Source of the DNA: CAZVLQ01 sp964628185
GTDB lineage: Bacteria; Pseudomonadota; Zetaproteobacteria; Mariprofundales; Mariprofundaceae
Length of the DNA: 64,000 nt
Assembly (NCBI GenBank): GCA_964628185.1
Contig: CAZVLQ010000003.1
Coordinates: 1-64,000, forward strand
Reading direction: 5' to 3'
Shown here: piece after piece, positions 26,103 through 35,487 of the stretch
Layout of the letters: each line of letters opens with the position of its first letter
How positions within the stretch are numbered: position 1 is the first letter of the stretch
The notes under the pieces: generated by a model
Database searches by the model: none
The model's input: the letters and a program-made list of their open reading frames with translations, nothing else
What the model was told of the DNA's origin: nothing
Made by a program: the position numbers and the translations under genes

Positions 26103-28751
26103 ATGCAGGTTAAGCAGCTTTTTCAGCATCATACGGGCCGCATGCCTGCTCCGGCCCGATGGTATTTGGCGCTTGCGGCGATGGCGGTGCTGATCCTGCT
26201 GGCTGCACATTTTGCCATGCAGGCCCATATTCAGAAGCGGATGCGCGTGGCGGTGGAGGGTATGCTGGCAGAGCTGGGAGGTTCAGCCGAGCAGGTAAGA
26301 TATCGCCTGCTGCGCGGCGCCCTGACGGTAAGCGGCGTGCGGGCGGCGCGAAACAAACGGGTGATCGTGGCCCCGCATATCTATTTGCACGCTTCAACCA
26401 GCAGCATGTTTTCGAAGCACCCGCATTTTTCCGTGATCCGGCTTGATGAAATGGATATTTCGCTGCCCCGGGATAATGCAATCCGCTGGCTTAAGGGTGA
26501 ATCCTCCAGTCCGGCGCCACAACTCATTGCTGCAACCGGATACGTGGAGAAAATCATGCTTGAGCATGCCCGGATACGCTTTGCCGGTGATCAGGGCGGA
26601 TGGTCGATTCAGGAAATTTCAGGGTGGATTTCCCCCTCGGCATTCAACCTGAGCGGTATCAGCAACGGTGGAGACCTGCACCTGCGTGGAGAAGCGATGC
26701 CCGGTACGGTCCGGGGGATCTTCAGCTGGGAGCATGTGATTACATTAAGGCTGGCCCGTGCCCTGGGAATCCATGCCCGGCCTGATGGCGCCAGCAGCGG
26801 TATATTGCGCTGGCAGGCCGAAGGCACCGCCCGGCGCCTGAGCGTGCATGGAGAAATTACGCTTCAGGATCAACCGAAAGCGGGTAAAATTACCGTTCAG
26901 GGCCAGGCGGAGTCCGGAAATATCGCCCTGCAGGCTCAATGTGAGGATGTGTCCCTGAGAGGATTCTCCGCATTGCTTCCCGTACTGAATGCCAGGCATG
27001 TCCAGAGCGGATTCTGGAATGGCGACGTGGCCGTCACCCGCCAGGGAGAAAAAGAACGGCTGCAGGTACGAATGGACGGGGAGATACATCAGCTGCTGCT
27101 GGCTTCAAATGCCTTGCCTGCATGGATACTGAAACATGTGGTCGTATCCAAAGCCGTGGCCGATTTGTCCACCCGCAGCCTGCATGCCGGCCGGGTTGAG
27201 ATTCATGGTGCGAAGATAGGCTTGCTGACGGGCAGGGCCGGACAGGTGGAACCGTCATGGAATCTGAAACTGGACAAACTGGAATTTGACGGGACCCGGC
27301 CCATTCTGAGCCTGACTGAGGGAACGGCACAGTTTGTTTTCCCTGCTCTGAAAGGCTCCGGACGCATGACCGGGGATGGCGCATGGACAATCGACGCCCT
27401 CAGCGACGGGGATGAGACATGGAAATTCCACACTGAGGGCCTTCCCGGTGGAAGGGTTACGGCCCGCATTGAGGCCGACCACATTGCCGTGGTGCGGCTG
27501 CGGCCATTTCTGCCGGGCCTCTCCCTGCCGGGGAATACCGGCATGCCACGGCTTGCCGGCAGCGGCCGTCTTCAGCTTGCGGTCACATCCGAAAAAGACA
27601 GAGCGTGGTTTACGGGACAGGTGGTTTTTTCCGATTTCGCCCTGAGCCAGGGCGGAGACACCTTCTCAGCGGCAACGGCCAGGATAGATATCCAGAGGGC
27701 CGGCATGGTGGAAAAACAGATCCTTGGCCCCGTGCGAATTGAAGGCTGGCACTATCAGGCGGCACTACACCCGATCCCGAGGAGTGTGGACAAGCCCGCA
27801 GTACAGCCCGGGCCGGTGCAACGTCAGGCGCTTCCCTGGCAGGTAGGCGAAATTGTGGCGACGCATGGCGTGCTCAGCGTGGGAAGCAGGCGGTCCGTAT
27901 GGGCACGCAACATCTCCGTCAGTATCAAAGGACTCCAGGCCGGAAAGATGTCTCCGCTGGCGTTGGATGCCTGGTTTGGCGGCGGTTACCTGCGTCTGCA
28001 CGGACAGGTGAATCTGTTTTCATCCACCCCGGCAATTCGGCTGAAGGCCAGGCTGAGTGGCGCCCTGCCATTTTTTCTCAATAACTGGCTTGCCGTATCC
28101 GGCGCTCCACGCCTGCTGCGCGGCCGCCTCGATGGCAGTTTTTCCATCAAACCATTTTCCGGAACAGGCGATTATACCGGCCGCCTTCACCTTGTGCTGC
28201 ATCGTGGCCAGTTTGAAGACGGTGCATTTCCACAGGATCCCCTGCTTCCATTGACGGGCTTTGGTATGCGTACGTTGTCTCACCGATTAAGCCGTGGCCA
28301 CAGGCTTGAGCTGTCCGTCCCGTTCAAAGGCAAGTGGCGCACGCAACCGTTTTCCCTGCGCAAACTCGGGCTCGCCAGCCTGCAGGTGCTCAAGCAGCGG
28401 GCGGCTTCGGCAAGGCCGCAGCGGCTCGCAGACAACCCGGCGCCGCTTGCCGTAGCGCATGTTCGACTGCAGCAGGGCCGTGCATTTTCGCACAATGAGC
28501 ATGCGCGCCTGTGGCAAATCGTCAAATTGATGAAGAAGCATACCGGGCTGATCGTTGAACTGCTCCCCCAGCTGGGACAAAGGCCGCTGGATACGGCATG
28601 GATTGCACGCGTGCGACATACGCAGGGGATGATTTCGCATTACATGCGCCGGCGCGGCGTTGCCAAGCGCCGAATTTTTCCTGTATGGCCGGGCAATAAG
28701 GCACGGACTTCCGACGCCTCCGGGATCAAAATCGCCGTCCGCCGACCCTGA
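26103..28751 (+). CDS. AsmA/DUF748-like envelope protein
   Basis: The 882-residue product begins with one membrane segment (about 20-39: WYLALAAMAVLILLAAHF) and continues as a long series of beta-rich, amphipathic repeats. These are typical of AsmA/TamB/DUF748 proteins, which are anchored in the inner membrane and reach into the periplasm as lipid-transfer bridges. The last 80 residues (KLMKKHTGLIVELLPQLG, then VRHTQGMISHYM and RRGVAKRRIFPVWPG) look like the OmpA-like tail often found in DUF748 members. It starts 18 bp after acs. Family placement is by overall architecture only. Confidence 0.65.
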   Translation: MQVKQLFQHHTGRMPAPARWYLALAAMAVLILLAAHFAMQAHIQKRMRVAVEGMLAELGGSAEQVRYRLLRGALTVSGVRAARNKRVIVAPHIYLHASTSSMFSKHPHFSVIRLDEMDISLPRDNAIRWLKGESSSPAPQLIAATGYVEKIMLEHARIRFAGDQGGWSIQEISGWISPSAFNLSGISNGGDLHLRGEAMPGTVRGIFSWEHVITLRLARALGIHARPDGASSGILRWQAEGTARRLSVHGEITLQDQPKAGKITVQGQAESGNIALQAQCEDVSLRGFSALLPVLNARHVQSGFWNGDVAVTRQGEKERLQVRMDGEIHQLLLASNALPAWILKHVVVSKAVADLSTRSLHAGRVEIHGAKIGLLTGRAGQVEPSWNLKLDKLEFDGTRPILSLTEGTAQFVFPALKGSGRMTGDGAWTIDALSDGDETWKFHTEGLPGGRVTARIEADHIAVVRLRPFLPGLSLPGNTGMPRLAGSGRLQLAVTSEKDRAWFTGQVVFSDFALSQGGDTFSAATARIDIQRAGMVEKQILGPVRIEGWHYQAALHPIPRSVDKPAVQPGPVQRQALPWQVGEIVATHGVLSVGSRRSVWARNISVSIKGLQAGKMSPLALDAWFGGGYLRLHGQVNLFSSTPAIRLKARLSGALPFFLNNWLAVSGAPRLLRGRLDGSFSIKPFSGTGDYTGRLHLVLHRGQFEDGAFPQDPLLPLTGFGMRTLSHRLSRGHRLELSVPFKGKWRTQPFSLRKLGLASLQVLKQRAASARPQRLADNPAPLAVAHVRLQQGRAFSHNEHARLWQIVKLMKKHTGLIVELLPQLGQRPLDTAWIARVRHTQGMISHYMRRRGVAKRRIFPVWPGNKARTSDASGIKIAVRRP

Positions 28752-28843
28752 CAGGAACGGGAAATCATCTGCGGCATTCCCCTGGGTCCGGCAGATCTTT
28801 AGTGTTCAATCCGGTTCACAGGGCATTGTCCAAAGGAGTCAAC

Positions 28844-30244
28844 ATGACCGTACGCACGCGCTTCGCCCCCTCACCCACCGGCATGCTGCATATCGGCGGC
28901 GCCCGCACAGCGCTGTTTTCATGGCTGCATGCGCGTCATCACGGCGGCAGCTTTGTCCTGCGCATCGAGGATACGGATCGCGAACGTTCCAGCGAGGAGG
29001 CAACGCGCGTTATTCTGGACGGGCTCGCCTGGCTGGGACTGGACTGGGATGGCGATGTCGTCTATCAAAGCCGGAACCACGACAGGCATGTGGCCGCGGT
29101 GGAGCGTCTGATTGCGGAAGACAGGGCCTATCGCTGTTATTGCAGCAAGCAGGAACTGGACGCCATGCGCGAGGCGCAGCGGGCGGCGGGCAGAAAGCCG
29201 ATGTATGACGGCCGTTGCCGGAACCGTCCGCATCAGCCCGAAGACGTCCCGCATGTGATCCGTTTCCGCTCGCCTGATACGGGTGAAACCGTTGTGCATG
29301 ATCTGGTGCTCGGCGACGTGCGTTTCGACAATCGCGAACTGGATGACCTGATTCTCATGCGTTCGGACGGTTCTCCCACCTACAATCTCGCCGTGGTGGT
29401 GGATGATGCGGACATGGGCATCACGCACGTCATCCGCGGCTCCGATCATCTGAACAACACACCGCGCCAGATACAGCTTTATGAAGCACTGGGATTAGCC
29501 GTGCCCGATTTTGCCCACATTCCGCTGATCCACGGGCCGGACGGCGCCAAGATGTCCAAGCGGCATGGCGCCGTCGCCGTGACGGAATACAGAAAAGCCG
29601 GCTATCTGGCGGACGCCGTAGTCAATTATCTTGCCCGGCTGGGCTGGTCGCATGGCGATGAAGAGGTGTTCGATCGCGCACGACTTATCGCGTTGTTCGA
29701 CGTACGTGACGTGGGGAAAACCGCGGCGCGCTTCGATCAGGCCAGGCTGGACTGGCTCAACGCACATTATCTGCGTACCGCCAAACCTGAAACTTTGCGA
29801 CATGAAGTGGGGGAGCGCCTCATCAGCCACGGCATCAGGGTGGCCAGAGACCCGGATATCTCGCATGTCATCGCCGCTCTGCAGGAACGCAGCCGCAATC
29901 TGATCGAACTGAGCGAGGGTGCGCGCATGTTTTATGCGGCGCCGGAAACATACGATGGAAAAGCGGTGAAAAAGAATTTCAGGGATACCACCTGGCCGCT
30001 GCTGGATGATTTTGTCGGGCGGGCCGAAGGTCTTGAGGCATGGGATGCGGTGATGATTCACGCCCTGTTCGCCGAAATTTGCGAATCGCATGAAGTTAAA
30101 CTGGGGAAGCTGGCACAGCCTGTCCGCATCCTCGTTTCCGGCGGCCCGGTTTCTCCACCGATAGACGCCACCCTTGCCCTGCTCGGGCGAGAAGAATCCC
30201 TGCGCAGGATACGGCGGGGCATGGCACGCCTGCACACATCATAA
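28844..30244 (+). CDS. gltX: Glutamyl-tRNA synthetase
   Basis: This 466-residue class I synthetase charges tRNA-Glu. The ATP motif is PTGMLHIGGARTALF (HIGG at 16-19) and the second signature is GAKMSKRHGA near residue 240. The cysteine group CYCS with a later C-x-N-R-P-H region (about 100-130) matches the zinc-binding loop of E. coli GltX in part. The start at 28844 has AAAGGAGT just upstream. Length is typical. Whether it is discriminating cannot be told from sequence alone. Confidence 0.97.
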   Translation: MTVRTRFAPSPTGMLHIGGARTALFSWLHARHHGGSFVLRIEDTDRERSSEEATRVILDGLAWLGLDWDGDVVYQSRNHDRHVAAVERLIAEDRAYRCYCSKQELDAMREAQRAAGRKPMYDGRCRNRPHQPEDVPHVIRFRSPDTGETVVHDLVLGDVRFDNRELDDLILMRSDGSPTYNLAVVVDDADMGITHVIRGSDHLNNTPRQIQLYEALGLAVPDFAHIPLIHGPDGAKMSKRHGAVAVTEYRKAGYLADAVVNYLARLGWSHGDEEVFDRARLIALFDVRDVGKTAARFDQARLDWLNAHYLRTAKPETLRHEVGERLISHGIRVARDPDISHVIAALQERSRNLIELSEGARMFYAAPETYDGKAVKKNFRDTTWPLLDDFVGRAEGLEAWDAVMIHALFAEICESHEVKLGKLAQPVRILVSGGPVSPPIDATLALLGREESLRRIRRGMARLHTS

Positions 30245-30369
30245 ACCTGGGAGTCTCTGAATAACTCATTCATGGTCGCGCCAATGTTATATTCCAGAAG
30301 ACGGAAGACAGGGGGACAGATGACAGAAGACACGAATGAACCTGACCCCTGATCCCTGACCTCTGGATT

Positions 30370-30457
30370 GCCCGATCAACCAGCCTGCTCAAGCCTGAAT
30401 TCCCTGTCTGCGTGCAACGCACAGGCAGGCGAATCCTTCATGCAATATGCGGGCTAG
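30370..30457. mobile_element. Family B MITE-like element, truncated, with a REP-like insertion
   Basis: The right end of a family B element is present (GCCCGATCAACCAGCCTG through GCGGGCTAG), in the same orientation as the copy at 54997. Compared with that copy it has lost a few bases and carries a 27-bp hairpin insertion at 30404-30430 (CTGTCTGCGTGCAACGCAC and its partner arm). The terminal CTAG is shared with the following family A element. Upstream, 30245-30369 contains only low-complexity GGGGACAG/ACCTGACCCC-type sequence and no gene. Confidence 0.8.
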
Positions 30458-30724
30458 GAGCCTGTCGGACTTAGGGGAATCGTAGCGAGCAGGAGCAAGC
30501 GGCGCTGTCCCGCCGCGCGATAGCTCAAGAACAAACCCAAAATAGCATGATTGTGACTCAGGCTTTCAGCCCTCGGGGCTTGCGCCCCGCCCTTACGTGC
30601 GTCCAAACGGCCTGCGGCCTTTTTGTGAGGCGCATAGTGGTAACTATGTAACGAAAATACGGAGTTTTTTGGACCGCTCTCCCTGCCGCGCAGTAGATTT
30701 CTCATAAGTCCGACAGGCTCCTAG
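30454..30724. mobile_element. Family A MITE-like element, 271 bp, copy 2
   Basis: It has the same length, ends and orientation as the copy at 80-350, with only a few substitutions. The 20-bp inverted ends are perfect. Its right-hand CTAG (30721-30724) holds the TAG stop of the Rieske ferredoxin gene. Its left-hand CTAG is shared with the truncated family B element. Confidence 0.9.
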
Positions 30725-31035
30725 GCGTCTATATCAACCTGGAGCATCCCGTTGCTGACACGCACCGGGAATGTTTCTACATCCTCATAGGCCGGCGGAG
30801 ACAGCACCTTGCCGGTTCTGATGCAGAAACGGGCGCCGTGACGCGGACAGACAATCTGATCACCTTTACGTACGCCGCTGGCCAGTTCACCGCCGTCGTG
30901 CGTGCACACATCCGCGATGGCGTAACATTCGCCATCCAGGTTAAATACGGCGATTGGCCCGATTTCCGTGCTGACCACCTTGCGTGAACCCGGCGGCAAT
31001 TCCGGTTGTGGTGCGATTTCGATCCATTCAGCCAT
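30721..31035 (-). CDS. Rieske 2Fe-2S ferredoxin (SUF-operon linked)
   Basis: The 104-residue protein is a Rieske-type ferredoxin with CTHDGG (C44, H46) and CPRHGARF (C63, H66), the four ligands of the cluster. It resembles the small ferredoxin of aromatic dioxygenases and NirD-like proteins, but its location as the last gene of sufBCDSUT suggests an electron carrier for cluster assembly or simply a client. Its ATG overlaps the sufT stop (TGATG). The stop codon is in the terminal CTAG of the family A element. Confidence 0.93.
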   Translation of the reverse strand: MAEWIEIAPQPELPPGSRKVVSTEIGPIAVFNLDGECYAIADVCTHDGGELASGVRKGDQIVCPRHGARFCIRTGKVLSPPAYEDVETFPVRVSNGMLQVDIDA

Positions 31036-31631
31036 CAGAACATTCCCAGTTGCAGCTTCGCGGTCTCACTCATCATGGAGCGATCCCACGGCGGATCGAA
31101 AACCAGCTCTACATTCACCTGCGTCACATTTTTTACCGTTAGCAGCCTGGCGCGCACGTCCTCCACCAGGACCGGGCCCATGCCACAGCCGGGCGCGGTC
31201 AGCGTCATCACCACGTTCACGCAGTTGCCCTCGTTAAGCGGCTTGATTTCGCAGTGATAGATCAACCCCAGATCAACGATATTGACCGGAATCTCGGGAT
31301 CGTAGCAACCGGAAAGTGCTTCCCAGACTGCATCCTCATCCACGGGCCCGCCGGCCTTTTCAGATGTTTCGGGTAAAAAGGGGGCAGTTTCACTTTTTCG
31401 TTCCGAAGAAAGTAAACTGTCCCCTTTCTTACCTTCGATTCCGAGGGCATCTGCGTCGCAGCTCGCGATACGGGCCAGATTGCCATTGATATTTACCGTA
31501 TAGGAACCGCCCAGCGCCTGCGTGATCATCACCCGGCTGCCTTCGGGAATTGTAACCTTCGTACCGACCGGTATCAGCGTCGCTTCGCAATCACGTAATA
31601 TGTTCCTCATTTCTCCAAGATGCGCCAACAT
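31035..31631 (-). CDS. sufT: SufT, DUF59-containing Fe-S cluster assembly protein
   Basis: The 198-residue protein has an N-terminal SufT-specific region (CEATLIPVGTKVTIPEG) and a C-terminal DUF59/MIP18 domain (about 100-190) with DPEIPVNIVDLGLIY, the reactive-Cys motif TLTAPGCGMGP and FDPPWDRSMMSE. SufT helps load Fe-S clusters onto targets. The start at 31631 has GGAG 8 nt upstream; 31610 is an alternative. The inter-domain linker is lengthened by an in-frame REP-like palindrome coding KKGDSLLSSERKSETAPFLP. The domain itself appears intact. Confidence 0.92.
   Translation of the reverse strand: MLAHLGEMRNILRDCEATLIPVGTKVTIPEGSRVMITQALGGSYTVNINGNLARIASCDADALGIEGKKGDSLLSSERKSETAPFLPETSEKAGGPVDEDAVWEALSGCYDPEIPVNIVDLGLIYHCEIKPLNEGNCVNVVMTLTAPGCGMGPVLVEDVRARLLTVKNVTQVNVELVFDPPWDRSMMSETAKLQLGMF
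31377..31428. repeat. REP-like palindrome inserted in frame within sufT
   Basis: Inverted arms AAAGGGGGCAGTTTCAC (31377 onward) and AAACTGTCCCCTTT (to about 31427) flank a short AT/CG loop. The GGGGACAGTTTAC core is of the kind seen in dispersed REP sequences of proteobacteria. It adds roughly 18 residues to the linker of SufT and leaves the frame open. Confidence 0.7.
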
Positions 31632-31635
31632 ATTC

Positions 31636-32094
31636 CTACTCCGTGCTTACGGAGGATTCTTCGCCCGTCAGGGCTGCATTCAGGGTGTGCCAGCACAGGG
31701 TTGCGCACTTGATGCGCGAGGGAAATTCACGCACTCCGCCCAGTACCGCAAGTTTGCCCAATGCTTCCGTAACAGGCGCTTCGGAAACATCGGAGGTGAC
31801 CATGGCATGAAATTTCCGGAATAATTCGGCCGCTTCATCCACGCGCTTGCCTTTAAGCTGTTCGGTCATCAGGGATGCTGAAGCGGTAGAGATCGCACAA
31901 CCCGAACCCTCAAAACTGACATCCTCGATCACACCCGCATCATCCAGTTTCAGATACAGCATGAGCCTGTCTCCGCACAGCGGATTGAAGCCCTCGGCCC
32001 TGTTCGTGGCGTCGGGCATGGCGTGAAAATTGCGCGGGCTCTTGTTGTGATCCACGATCACCTGCTGATATAAATCCCTCAGATCAAACATCAA
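31636..32094 (-). CDS. sufU: SufU, Fe-S cluster assembly scaffold / sulfur acceptor
   Basis: The 152-residue IscU-fold protein shows the three conserved cysteines in FNPLCGDRL, GSGCAIS and CATLCWH, with the Asp of CGD that marks the Zn-binding SufU class. Known SufU proteins take sulfur from SufS rather than building the cluster. It overlaps the sufS end by 4 nt, so the two are translationally coupled, as expected for partners. Confidence 0.95.
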   Translation of the reverse strand: MMFDLRDLYQQVIVDHNKSPRNFHAMPDATNRAEGFNPLCGDRLMLYLKLDDAGVIEDVSFEGSGCAISTASASLMTEQLKGKRVDEAAELFRKFHAMVTSDVSEAPVTEALGKLAVLGGVREFPSRIKCATLCWHTLNAALTGEESSVSTE

Positions 32095-33338
32095 GAGAAT
32101 ATTTCCTTCGCTTTTTCAAGCGCGGCAAACAATGCATCCACTTCTTCCACCGTATTATAGGCGGCAAAGGAGGCACGCGCCGTAGCCGGCACGCCGAAAA
32201 ATTCCATGACAGGCATGGCGCAATGATGTCCGGCGCGGATAGCCACGCCTTCACGGTCCAGAATGGTGCCCAGATCATGCGCATGCACGCCTTCCAGCGT
32301 AAAGGACAGGATACTGGCCTTGCGCCGCGCCGCGCCGATCAGGCGCAGGCCGGGAAATGCTTCCGCACGGGACGTGGCATAGTCCAGCAGTGCATGCTCG
32401 TGGTCGGCGATGGCCGAAAGGCCCACATGGTCAATCCAGTCCATGGCGTGGCCAAAGCCAATAACGCCGGCAATGTTCGGCGTGCCAGCCTCAAATCTGT
32501 AGGGCAGTGTATTGTATTCGGTTTTCTCGAACGTCACCATGCGAATCATGTCGCCGCCGCCCTGATAAGGGGGCATCTTTTCCAACAAGGTTTCCCTGGC
32601 ATACAGGACGCCGGTTCCGGTGGGACCATACATCTTGTGAGCGCTCATGGCGTAAAAATCCGCATCCAGCGCCTGCATATCCACATTCAGGTGCGCCGCC
32701 GCCTGCGCTCCGTCCAGCAGCACGGGCGCACCCGCCTGATGCGCCAATGTGATCATTTTTTCTACCGGATTGATCGTGCCCAGCGCATTGGACAGATGCG
32801 ACACCGCCACCATGCGGGTGCGAGAGGACAGCAGGCGTTCAAATTCCTCCAGGATTACCTCGCCACGATCATTGATGGGCGCCACCACGAGCTTCGCACC
32901 CGTCTGCCGGCACAGCAATTGCCAGGGCACAATGTTTGAATGATGTTCCAACCCGGTAATCAGCACCTCGTCGCCGACCCCTATATGCTCCCGACCGTAG
33001 GTTGCGGCTACCAGATTAATCGCCTCGGTGGCGCCGCGCACGAACACGATTTCACGCGTGGAACGGGCGTTGATAAATCTACGCACCTTATCGCGCGCGG
33101 CCTCATATGCATCGGTCGCTTTTTCGCTCAGAAAATGCACGCCGCGATGGATATTTGAATTTTCATGTTCATAGTAGCGGCTCAGCGCCTCAATGACGCA
33201 GCCTGGTTTTTGCGTGGTAGCCGCATTGTCGAGATAGGCCAGCGGATGGCCATACACCTGCTGATGCAGGATGGGGAAGTCCGCCCGGACAGCTTCCACG
33301 TCGTAGACCGTCGCATTTTTCACCATCTGCATGCTCAT
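32091..33338 (-). CDS. sufS: SufS cysteine desulfurase
   Basis: The 415-residue PLP enzyme takes sulfur from cysteine for cluster assembly. The PLP lysine lies in SAHKMYGPTGTGVLY (about residue 231), and the catalytic persulfide cysteine is in RAGHHCAMP near 365. This short active-site loop is class II (SufS/CsdA). It lies between sufD and sufU with 4-nt overlaps on both sides. Confidence 0.97.
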   Translation of the reverse strand: MSMQMVKNATVYDVEAVRADFPILHQQVYGHPLAYLDNAATTQKPGCVIEALSRYYEHENSNIHRGVHFLSEKATDAYEAARDKVRRFINARSTREIVFVRGATEAINLVAATYGREHIGVGDEVLITGLEHHSNIVPWQLLCRQTGAKLVVAPINDRGEVILEEFERLLSSRTRMVAVSHLSNALGTINPVEKMITLAHQAGAPVLLDGAQAAAHLNVDMQALDADFYAMSAHKMYGPTGTGVLYARETLLEKMPPYQGGGDMIRMVTFEKTEYNTLPYRFEAGTPNIAGVIGFGHAMDWIDHVGLSAIADHEHALLDYATSRAEAFPGLRLIGAARRKASILSFTLEGVHAHDLGTILDREGVAIRAGHHCAMPVMEFFGVPATARASFAAYNTVEEVDALFAALEKAKEIFS

Positions 33339-34684
33339 ACTAGCGCCTCCAGTTCATCGCCCTGCGGCAGGTGCTTCAGAGCAGCCCGTTCCAGATGACG
33401 CCGCACCACCGCAAGACCCATGCGGGCAAGCGCGCCATCGGCGAACGCATAGGTGAGCACGTTGCGGGCCGAGGCCTCGTCAAGCCCTCTGCTTCGAAGA
33501 TAAAAAAGTTGTTCAAGATCAATCTGGCCGACCGTTGCGCCGTGGGCGCATTTGACGTCATCGGCATAAATTTCCAGTTCCGGCTTGGTGTCCACCTCGG
33601 CATGACGCGAAAGCAACAGGTTGCCGTTGGACTGGCGCGCATCCGTTCCGTCCGCACCCTCATGCACGATCACCCTGCCATTGAACACGGCATGGGAGCG
33701 GCCGGAAAGTACGCCCCTGTAATATTCCTCACTGGTGCAATCCGGTGCTTCATGATCAATGCGGGTGTGATAGTCCACATGCTGACGTCCCGACGTCAGA
33801 TACATGCCGGTCAGGGTGCAGGATGCGCCCTTGCCGGCAAGCCGGGCGTGGATATCCGTGCGCGCCAGGGATGCGCCCAGCGCCACGGCGTATGAGGCGA
33901 AACGGCTTCCTTCCTTCTGCCGGCAACAAACATTCCCCACATGGAAGGCATGCGCACCCTGCCGCTGCAACCTGTAGTGCGCAATCGAAGCGCCGGCAGC
34001 CAGATCAATCCGTGTTTCCGAAAGCGTCAGCCCGGAGGCATTATCTTCACCCACATAGGATTCAATCACCGTGGCCTTGCCGCCGGCACCGATCACGACG
34101 GGATTCATCAGCGGCGCCAGCGCGGAAGCGCCATCGTCGTCGGATATAAAATACAGGTGAATGGGCCTCTCCATCTGGATACCGGCATCCACAATGACGC
34201 AGGCACCGTCCCGCATGAAGGCGGCATTCAGGGCGGCGAACCCAGCCGTTTCACTGGCCGGTGGCAGGTACGGTTGCACGACGGGCGCTTCGGTCTCCAG
34301 AAGCCCCGCCAGGCTTGCCACGCGCACCCCGGCGGGCAGATTATCCAGACGCGACAGCGACGCATTGAACAGTCCGTTTACGAATACCATGCGATGGCAG
34401 TCCATCTCCTCGATTGCGCCGGCGGACAAGAGGTGTTCTTGCGGCTGCCGTGCTTCACCGAGCGTAAAACCCGTTTCGGCGATACGCCGCACATCGGTGT
34501 ATTTCCACGCTTCCTGCCGGATAGTGGGAAAGCCCGTTTCCTCAAAGCGACGCATGGCCTGCCGGCGAAAACGGCGGATCCACGGCGAAGCATGCGCCGG
34601 CGCATATGCGTCAAACAGCGCCCGTATCCGCTCAACGGGGCTCATTTCAGCAGTCTGAACGGCAACGCCTGCGCCATTATTCAT
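33335..34684 (-). CDS. sufD: SufD, Fe-S assembly scaffold subunit
   Basis: The 449-residue SufD has the variable N-terminal helical region and the beta-helix core with SNGNLLLSRHAEVDTKPELEI split by its usual pattern, then DDVKCAHGATVGQID near residues 370-385. That DVKCSHGATVG motif includes the histidine that helps bind the nascent cluster in SufBC2D. It overlaps sufC and sufS by 4 nt each. Confidence 0.95.
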   Translation of the reverse strand: MNNGAGVAVQTAEMSPVERIRALFDAYAPAHASPWIRRFRRQAMRRFEETGFPTIRQEAWKYTDVRRIAETGFTLGEARQPQEHLLSAGAIEEMDCHRMVFVNGLFNASLSRLDNLPAGVRVASLAGLLETEAPVVQPYLPPASETAGFAALNAAFMRDGACVIVDAGIQMERPIHLYFISDDDGASALAPLMNPVVIGAGGKATVIESYVGEDNASGLTLSETRIDLAAGASIAHYRLQRQGAHAFHVGNVCCRQKEGSRFASYAVALGASLARTDIHARLAGKGASCTLTGMYLTSGRQHVDYHTRIDHEAPDCTSEEYYRGVLSGRSHAVFNGRVIVHEGADGTDARQSNGNLLLSRHAEVDTKPELEIYADDVKCAHGATVGQIDLEQLFYLRSRGLDEASARNVLTYAFADGALARMGLAVVRRHLERAALKHLPQGDELEALV

Positions 34685-35436
34685 GCCGCCGCCTCTTCCT
34701 GCCTGACCCAGTCATAGCCGCGCGCTTCAAGCTCCAGCGCCAGTGATTTGTCGCCGGATTTCAGAATACGGCCATCGGCCAGCACATGCACGCGGTCCGG
34801 TTCGATATAACCCAGCAGGCGCTGGTAATGCGTAACCATGATGATGGCGCGCGCACTGCTTCTGAGCGCATTGACGCCGCCCGCCACCACCTTCAGTGCA
34901 TCGATATCCAGGCCGGAATCGGTCTCATCCAGAATGGCGAGCCTCGGTTCAAGCACCGCCATCTGGAAAATTTCATTGCGCTTTTTCTCGCCACCGGAAA
35001 AACCTTCATTGACGGAGCGGGACAACAGCGATTCATCCATATCCACCAGTTTCATCTTCTCCCGGATAATGGCCATGAAATCCATGGCATCCAGTTCCGG
35101 CTCGCCGTGATGCACGCGGATGGCATTCAGACCGGCCTTGAGCAGGTAAACATTGTTCACGCCGGGGATTTCCACCGGGTACTGAAAGGCAAGAAAAATA
35201 CCTTCCCAGGCGCGTGCTTCCGGGCTTAGCTCCAGCAGATTTTCGCCCTGATAAGTCACCGAACCGCTTGTCACCTCATAGCCGGGCCGACCGGCAATAA
35301 TGTTGGACAGCGTGCTCTTGCCGGAGCCGTTGGGGCCCATGATGGCATGCACCTCGCCGGCATGAACCTCAAGGTCAACCCCCTTCAGGATTTCCTTGCC
35401 ATCCACGCTGGCATGCAGATTTTCAATCTTCAGCAT
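34681..35436 (-). CDS. sufC: SufC, ABC-type ATPase of the SufBC2D complex
   Basis: This 251-residue ATPase has Walker A GPNGSGKST (about 34-42), the signature FSGGEKKRNE, Walker B RLAILDETDSGLD and the H-loop MVTHYQRLL. It powers SufBCD. It starts after a 51-bp gap from sufB that contains a dispersed repeat, the only sizeable spacer in the operon. Confidence 0.97.
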   Translation of the reverse strand: MLKIENLHASVDGKEILKGVDLEVHAGEVHAIMGPNGSGKSTLSNIIAGRPGYEVTSGSVTYQGENLLELSPEARAWEGIFLAFQYPVEIPGVNNVYLLKAGLNAIRVHHGEPELDAMDFMAIIREKMKLVDMDESLLSRSVNEGFSGGEKKRNEIFQMAVLEPRLAILDETDSGLDIDALKVVAGGVNALRSSARAIIMVTHYQRLLGYIEPDRVHVLADGRILKSGDKSLALELEARGYDWVRQEEAAA

Positions 35437-35449
35437 TGTTCAATTCCTT

Positions 35450-35480
35450 TTCTTTGTGTCTCCGTGCCTTTGTGGTTCAT
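35450..35480. repeat. Dispersed intergenic motif between sufB and sufC
   Basis: The spacer contains TCTTTGTGTCTCCGTGCC followed by TTTGTGGTTCA, a low-complexity sentence-like motif that recurs in many bacterial intergenic regions. Its inverse partner is not present here. It leaves the SUF operon reading frames intact. Confidence 0.45.
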
Positions 35481-35487
35481 CTTGCCT

